Shown here in pieces: positions 5,769 to 9,659 of a DNA stretch of 9,659 nt (the first letter of the stretch is position 1; each line of letters begins with the position of its first letter). The position numbers and the translations under genes are program-made. The stretch is from positions 1 through 9,659 of the forward strand of contig DBBD01000037.1 of the NCBI GenBank assembly GCA_002292015.1, given 5' to 3'. The stretch comes from Firmicutes bacterium UBA993 (GTDB lineage Bacteria > Bacillota > Dethiobacteria > DTU022). The notes under the pieces are model-generated. The model saw only the letters and a program-made list of their open reading frames with translations, was not told the DNA's origin and ran no database searches.

Positions 5769-6521
5769 CTACCGGCTGTCTTCCAAAACGGTCAAAAGAT
5801 CCTGCAGAGCTTTGCCGCTATTTTCGCGCACCACTATTTCTGCTTTCCGATCATAACTTGTCGGCTGCAGATTGATAATGGCCATCTTTTTGGCCAGGCG
5901 CGGCAAATCAGCAACCGGGTAAACAACCAGGCTACTGCCGACGACCAGCATGAAATCACATTCATGCTGCATTTTATGCTGTAGCTCAAAAAAGAAATCG
6001 GGCATCGGGTCGCCAAAAAGGACCACCTCCGGTCTCAGCACGCTGGAACAGTTATGGCAAACCGGCGGGATCTGCTTTAATTTGACCTGCTGCACCAGCA
6101 CTTCAAAGGGGTATTTCTTTTTACAGCCCTGGCAGTAGCCGGATCGCAGGTGACCGTGCACTTCCCAGACATTTTTCGATCCCGCTTTAAGGTGCAGTCC
6201 ATCAATGTTCTGCGTGATCAGCCCTTTAATGTAGCCCATTTCCTCCAGCCGGGCCAAAACCCGGTGACCTGCGTTCGGCTCAGCCAGCGTGATTTTCGAA
6301 AACCGGCTGAAGCCCGCCTCGTAAAACAGGCGGGGGTTATTTTGTAAAACCGTTACCGAAGAAACAGCGATGGGGTCAACTTTTTCCCACAGACCGGTGC
6401 CAGGTGAGCGAAAATCGGATATGCCGCTTTCGGTGCTGATTCCGGCCCCGGTTAAAACATAAAAGCGTTCGTTGGCCCGGATTAAATCCGCCAACTGCCG
6501 GATTAATTCTTCGTAGCTCAC
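5769..6521 (-). CDS. cobB: NAD-dependent protein deacylase, sirtuin (CobB/Sir2 family)
   Basis: Removes acetyl groups from protein lysines using NAD+, yielding nicotinamide and O-acetyl-ADP-ribose; cytosolic. The 250 residues show the full set of motifs: TGAGISTESGISDFRS (24-39) for NAD binding, TQNIDGLH (103-110), catalytic His122 in EVHGH, four zinc cysteines Cys130, Cys133, Cys155 and Cys158, and GSSLVVYP (195-202). The loop after DFRS lacks the Tyr-x-x-Arg pair of SIRT5/CobB-type desuccinylases as far as I can see, and looks more like the bacterial class U deacetylases such as Thermotoga Sir2. GTG start; its GTGA overlaps the TGA stop of the phosphatase gene upstream, so the two are translationally coupled. 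Known bacterial targets include acetyl-CoA synthetase; the target here is unknown. Confidence 0.95.
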   Translation of the reverse strand: MSYEELIRQLADLIRANERFYVLTGAGISTESGISDFRSPGTGLWEKVDPIAVSSVTVLQNNPRLFYEAGFSRFSKITLAEPNAGHRVLARLEEMGYIKGLITQNIDGLHLKAGSKNVWEVHGHLRSGYCQGCKKKYPFEVLVQQVKLKQIPPVCHNCSSVLRPEVVLFGDPMPDFFFELQHKMQHECDFMLVVGSSLVVYPVADLPRLAKKMAIINLQPTSYDRKAEIVVRENSGKALQDLLTVLEDSR

Positions 6522-7252
6522 CTTCTCACCCCCCCGTGTTGGTTACTGTTTACCCCTGCGCCCAGCGGTAAACAGAGCGATCCGGCCTCGCGATCGGTAA
6601 GCTTTGGTTCCGCCACGTTTATAATATCGTAAAAATCCTCCCAGGGCGAATAGGCTAGATTGTGCTTTTCACAACTATGCGCTAAATCCTCCCGGGCAAA
6701 GATCAGATCGGCCCAGGAAGCGCCAAAACGATCGTTACTGCCGTCACCGATGTAGATTACCGGGCGGCCTGCCGCTTTTTGCTGCACCACTACTCTTGCC
6801 TTGCAATTGCCGCAGACCACACAGGTCGGGTGGGCATGCGGATTTAAAATTTCCAGCAGTCCCTGCTTATTGATAAAGGTATCGTTGCGGTAAATCAGAT
6901 CGACTTCGCCGCGCAGTCCAAAATGTTCAAGAATCGGTTCGATGTAAAATCCAAGGCCGTCGCTGGCGATGATCACCAGGTTGTTACCGGCGTGCGCTTT
7001 TTGTAAAAAAGATTTAAAACCCGGCCTGATTTGCGCCCACTCAAAGGCCTTGCTTTTAAGTTTCTCCAGGTCCACCGGCAGCAGGGTAACTTCCGCCTGT
7101 AGCCAGCCCCTGATCGGGATTTCTTTAGCCTGGTAGCTTCGATCGATTTCGATGAATTTTGTGCCGCCAAAATAAAGACCCAGTTCGGTAGTAATATCTT
7201 TGGTGGTTACAGTGCCATCAAAATCTATAACGTATGCTGTTTCGGGCGCCAT
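6518..7252 (-). CDS. HAD-family phosphatase, MtnX-like
   Basis: A haloacid-dehalogenase superfamily phosphatase of 244 residues. HAD motifs: DFDGT (Asp10 nucleophile, Asp12 general acid), Ser97-Asp98 of motif II, Lys151 of motif III and GDGSND (169-174) of motif IV. The cysteine-rich CVVCGNCK (144-151) just before the motif III lysine and the DFDGTVTTKD opening fit the MtnX-like subgroup, whose namesake hydrolyses a phosphate ester in methionine salvage. No other methionine-salvage gene is seen nearby, so the physiological substrate is open; phosphoserine, pyridoxal phosphate or other small phosphates are alternatives. ATG start with a strong GGAGG site in AAGGAGGTTTTT directly upstream. Its stop overlaps the sirtuin start by four bases. 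Confidence 0.85.
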   Translation of the reverse strand: MAPETAYVIDFDGTVTTKDITTELGLYFGGTKFIEIDRSYQAKEIPIRGWLQAEVTLLPVDLEKLKSKAFEWAQIRPGFKSFLQKAHAGNNLVIIASDGLGFYIEPILEHFGLRGEVDLIYRNDTFINKQGLLEILNPHAHPTCVVCGNCKARVVVQQKAAGRPVIYIGDGSNDRFGASWADLIFAREDLAHSCEKHNLAYSPWEDFYDIINVAEPKLTDREAGSLCLPLGAGVNSNQHGGVRR

Positions 7253-7284
7253 AAAAACCTCCTTAAATTATATTCCGGAAAACA

Positions 7285-7938
7285 TTACCTAAACAGCTCA
7301 GTAACTGCCATTGGGTCAGCTGCTAAAAATTTGGCTCCGGCAGCCTTTAGTTCTTCTGCCGGGCGAAATCCCCAAAGTACTGCGGCCGGATAGAAACCAC
7401 CAGCCTGGGCCGTTTTCATATCGGTGTCGGTATCCCCGGCATAAACGATCTCGCCTGGTTCAAGTTTCATCTTTTTCGCAATCTGCAGGGCGCCGGTTGG
7501 ATCCGGTTTACGCGGCATATGCGGGCCAATGCCGATTATATCCAAAAAGCGCCAGGAGGAAAGCAACTTTTCCACGGTAAGCAGGGCAAACTGATGCAAC
7601 TTATTGGAAAATATTGCCTTCGGAACCGCCATCTGCTCCAAAAGATCGAGCATCTCCGGCACACCGGCATAGGGTACGGTGTGGTCGGCCCAACGCCGGC
7701 CGTACTCTTCCCTGACCTCTTCCATTAGAAAATCAAGGTTACTGCCTGAGCAGGCCTCTTCGGGAAAAGCCCTTTTCACCAGCAGGTCTAGACCGTCTCC
7801 GACAAAATAGCGGTAAGCATCTACCGGATGCCCGGGGTAACCTTTACTTTCCAACACAGTGTTTACCGATAAGGCCAAATCCTTAAGGGTATCGAGCAGG
7901 GTGCCGTCAAGATCAAAGATGATCGCTTTTAACTTCAA
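7285..7938 (-). CDS. HAD-family hydrolase, phosphoglycolate phosphatase-like
   Basis: A cytosolic HAD subfamily IA phosphatase, 217 residues. Motif I is FDLDGTLLDT with nucleophile Asp9 and acid Asp11, motif II Ser111-Asn112-Lys113, motif III Lys144-Pro145, motif IV GDTDTDM (168-174). An alpha-helical cap spans roughly residues 15-85. The overall pattern is that of Gph/PpaX proteins, which remove phosphate from 2-phosphoglycolate, pyrophosphate or sugar phosphates; the exact substrate cannot be read. The TTG start is supported by AAGGAG 7 bases upstream. It lies 30 bases after the iron-sulfur subunit gene and 32 bases before the MtnX-like gene, so probably one transcript, with no obvious functional link to the redox genes. 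Confidence 0.87.
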   Translation of the reverse strand: MKLKAIIFDLDGTLLDTLKDLALSVNTVLESKGYPGHPVDAYRYFVGDGLDLLVKRAFPEEACSGSNLDFLMEEVREEYGRRWADHTVPYAGVPEMLDLLEQMAVPKAIFSNKLHQFALLTVEKLLSSWRFLDIIGIGPHMPRKPDPTGALQIAKKMKLEPGEIVYAGDTDTDMKTAQAGGFYPAAVLWGFRPAEELKAAGAKFLAADPMAVTELFR

Positions 7939-7968
7939 GAATTTACTCCTTCCGGGTTATAAATTGTT

Positions 7969-8634
7969 TTATCGGCAAGCCTCTTTCCGATCCTTCTTGT
8001 AGTATAGGGCGCCCACCGGACAGGCATCAACACAAAGTGTGCACTGCGTGCAGATCGAGTCGGCCAGGGGCAAATCGGCAAAAGTGGCAACCATTCTCTT
8101 AATCCCGCGGTTGGTAAAACCGATCGCCCCTACTTTTGCCTCCACCCGGTCGGCCCGGATACACTGTCCGCAGAGCACACAGCGGCTGCGGTCGAAAGCG
8201 AATGTTTTGGGGCTGTCATCAGGTTCAAATGCGTGAACGATCGATTTAAAGCGTTTCTGCTTCATTTTAATACCCCGCTTTTTGGCAATTGTCTGTAGGG
8301 CGCAATTACGGTTAGCCGGGCAGGCGCTGCATTTAAGATTATGATCCGCTATGATCAGCTCGAAAGCGGTTTTTACCAACCGGTCGATACGCGGGCTCCT
8401 GGTTTTAACGGCCATGTTTTCTTCAACCGCCCTGGTGCAGGAGGTTACGGGATAATTAATCCCCTCTATTTCAACAAAGCAGAGCCTGCAGCCGGCATTG
8501 GGCCTTTCTTCTTCCCTGATCGCGCAGAGGTGGGGTATGTAGATCCCGTTGTCAAGCGCCGCCCAGAGCAGCTTCTGACCGGGTTTCGCCTTAACCTGCT
8601 GCCCGTCAATAGTGATGTTGATCTTCTCACTCAC
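7969..8634 (-). CDS. NuoG/HoxU-like iron-sulfur subunit without catalytic domain
   Basis: An electron-wire subunit of an NADH-linked oxidoreductase, 221 residues, cytosolic. Order of domains: plant-type [2Fe-2S] ferredoxin with Cys37, Cys49, Cys52 and Cys66; the NuoG-type His-Cys3 [4Fe-4S] site His98, Cys102, Cys105, Cys111; and a double [4Fe-4S] region with CVLCGQC (152-158) and CTQCTLCVDACP (195-206). The protein stops there, before any molybdopterin or H-cluster domain, so like HoxU it must hand electrons to or from a separate enzyme. One oddity: the residue expected to be the fourth cysteine of the first bis-cluster motif is Asp162. GTG start, overlapping the NuoF-like stop as GTGA, with GAGAGG 8-9 bases upstream; the two subunits are surely coexpressed. 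Confidence 0.9.
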   Translation of the reverse strand: MSEKINITIDGQQVKAKPGQKLLWAALDNGIYIPHLCAIREEERPNAGCRLCFVEIEGINYPVTSCTRAVEENMAVKTRSPRIDRLVKTAFELIIADHNLKCSACPANRNCALQTIAKKRGIKMKQKRFKSIVHAFEPDDSPKTFAFDRSRCVLCGQCIRADRVEAKVGAIGFTNRGIKRMVATFADLPLADSICTQCTLCVDACPVGALYYKKDRKEACR

Positions 8635-9659
8635 CGGTTTTTCCTCTCTTTCTCCGCAGGCAAAATTGGCGGGGAAAGTTTGACCACCGCGCTATACTCC
8701 GGGGGGCAGGCCTTCAGGCAGTTATCGCATTTAACACATTTCTCCTGGTTAATTTCCTTCAGCCCGTCATCCCTGGTAAAGATCGCTTCGGTCGGGCAGC
8801 TGCCGACGCAAACATTACACAGCTTGCTGCACTTTAGCGGCTCAATGTAATAAAGGATCAGGTCGTGGCAGACTAAAGCCGGGCAGCGTCCTTCCCTGAT
8901 GTGAGCTTCGTATTCATCCCGGAAATATTTAAGGGTGGTTAAAACCGGGTTGGGCGCTGTGCGTCCCAAGTTACAGAGTGAACCGTCACGCACATCTTCT
9001 GAGAGTTCCTCAAGTAAAGCCAAAGCCTGGTCGTCACCTTTTCCCCGGGTGAAATCCGTTAAAATGTCGAGCATCTGCTTGGTGCCCAAGCGGCAGAAGG
9101 TGCACTTGCCGCATGACTCTTGCTGGGTAAATTCCAAAAAATAACGGGCCACCGCCACCATGCAGTCATCCTGTGCCATCACTACCAGGCCGCCGGAACC
9201 CATAATCGCCCCCGCTTCCCGGAGAGAGTCAAAATCAATGGGCAGATCAAGCGCCGCTTCGGGCAGGCAGCCCCCGGAAGGTCCACCGATTTGCACTGCC
9301 TTGAATTCCCGGCCGTTTGGCAGGCCGTCGCCCACATCGTAAATCAACCGGCGCAGGGTGGTGCCCATCGGTACCTCCGCCAACCCCGTATTAACCACCT
9401 TACCGACGAGGGAAAAAACCGCCGTGCCCGGACTGTCCGGAGTGCCGATCGCTTTAAACCAGGCGGCGCCGTTTTTGATGATTAGCGGCACGTATGCAAA
9501 AGTTTTTACGTTGTTCAGTACTGTCGGCTTACCGCGGTAGCCTTTTTGGGCCAGGCGGGGGGGCCTGCTTTCCGGCATCCCCATCTTGCCTTCCATCGAA
9601 TTAACCAGGGCAGTTGCTTCACCGCAAACAAAAGCGCCCGAGCCCTGGAATATTTCAAG
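8631..9659 (-). CDS. NuoF/HydB-like NADH-binding flavoprotein subunit, C-terminal part
   Basis: The frame stays open to the window edge, so the N-terminal NADH/FMN region is partly missing; 342 residues are visible. Numbering from the edge, the fragment starts in the flavin/NADH-binding GAFVCGEATALVNSMEG (8-24) and continues with GKPTVLNNVKT (43-53). The SLBB region follows at about 80-125, then the N3 [4Fe-4S] site Cys183, Cys186, Cys189 and Cys229. It ends with a two-cluster ferredoxin domain (277-318). That C-terminal ferredoxin is absent from respiratory NuoF but present in HydB/HndC-type subunits of electron-bifurcating hydrogenases and formate dehydrogenases. The subunit oxidises or reduces NAD(P)(H) and passes electrons to the NuoG-like partner downstream. 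The first ferredoxin motif is C-x3-C-x2-C-x3-CP rather than the usual C-x2-C. An ATG at 9596 is internal, not the start. Confidence 0.93.
   Translation of the reverse strand, partial: LEIFQGSGAFVCGEATALVNSMEGKMGMPESRPPRLAQKGYRGKPTVLNNVKTFAYVPLIIKNGAAWFKAIGTPDSPGTAVFSLVGKVVNTGLAEVPMGTTLRRLIYDVGDGLPNGREFKAVQIGGPSGGCLPEAALDLPIDFDSLREAGAIMGSGGLVVMAQDDCMVAVARYFLEFTQQESCGKCTFCRLGTKQMLDILTDFTRGKGDDQALALLEELSEDVRDGSLCNLGRTAPNPVLTTLKYFRDEYEAHIREGRCPALVCHDLILYYIEPLKCSKLCNVCVGSCPTEAIFTRDDGLKEINQEKCVKCDNCLKACPPEYSAVVKLSPPILPAEKERKNR

Noticed and set aside
8341..8850. Long 169-codon frame on the + strand
   Set aside because: It is the antisense shadow of the NuoG-like and NuoF-like genes, whose cysteine motifs are unmistakable.
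9594..9596. ATG as start of the NuoF-like gene
   Set aside because: The frame continues upstream to the window edge with conserved NuoF sequence (GAFVCGEATALVNS), so this ATG is internal.

Overview
The window reads as chromosomal DNA from a strictly anaerobic, Gram-positive-type bacterium, most likely a clostridial Firmicute related to the Peptococcaceae, Syntrophomonadaceae or Moorellales. This is inferred from moderate GC content, strong GGAGG-type ribosome binding sites, frequent TTG and GTG starts, tightly packed overlapping genes, and an NADH-oxidising flavoprotein of the type used by electron-bifurcating anaerobes. The genus cannot be named from the sequence. There is no transposase, tRNA, rRNA, CRISPR array or phage gene.

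Left part (1-2267, + strand): the end of an ABC permease, a lipoprotein substrate-binding protein of the NMT1/THI5 family, and the cognate ATPase. The order permease, binding protein, ATPase is that of thiXYZ pyrimidine (thiamine precursor) importers. A hairpin terminator at 2307-2338 ends this unit. It faces thiamine pyrophosphokinase (thiN, - strand), which makes the cofactor from thiamine, so both sides of the convergent junction point to vitamin B1 supply.

Middle (3036-3413): the longest stretch without a recognised gene. It carries a candidate 23-codon hydrophobic ORF, a candidate promoter reading towards thiN, an inverted repeat touching the small ORF's ATG, and a GC-rich segment with potential secondary structure. 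Upstream of it on the - strand are a class I aminotransferase, a two-CBS-domain protein, a GNAT acetyltransferase, a previously hidden 59-residue membrane protein with a strong ribosome binding site, and a sirtuin. GNAT, CBS protein and deacetylase side by side recall the Bacillus acuABC protein-acetylation locus, here with a sirtuin as the deacetylase. This is the most interesting hypothesis in the window.

Right part (5769-9659, - strand): the sirtuin gene overlaps a MtnX-like HAD phosphatase gene. That is preceded by a phosphoglycolate-phosphatase-like HAD gene, a NuoG/HoxU-like iron-sulfur protein without any catalytic domain, and the C-terminal 342 residues of a NuoF/HydB-like NADH-binding flavoprotein cut by the window edge. 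The last two overlap by four bases and must form an NADH-linked electron-transfer module whose catalytic partner is not visible. Two of its iron-sulfur motifs are non-standard. The whole - strand run from 9659 down to 3414 has only short gaps and could be one or a few operons.
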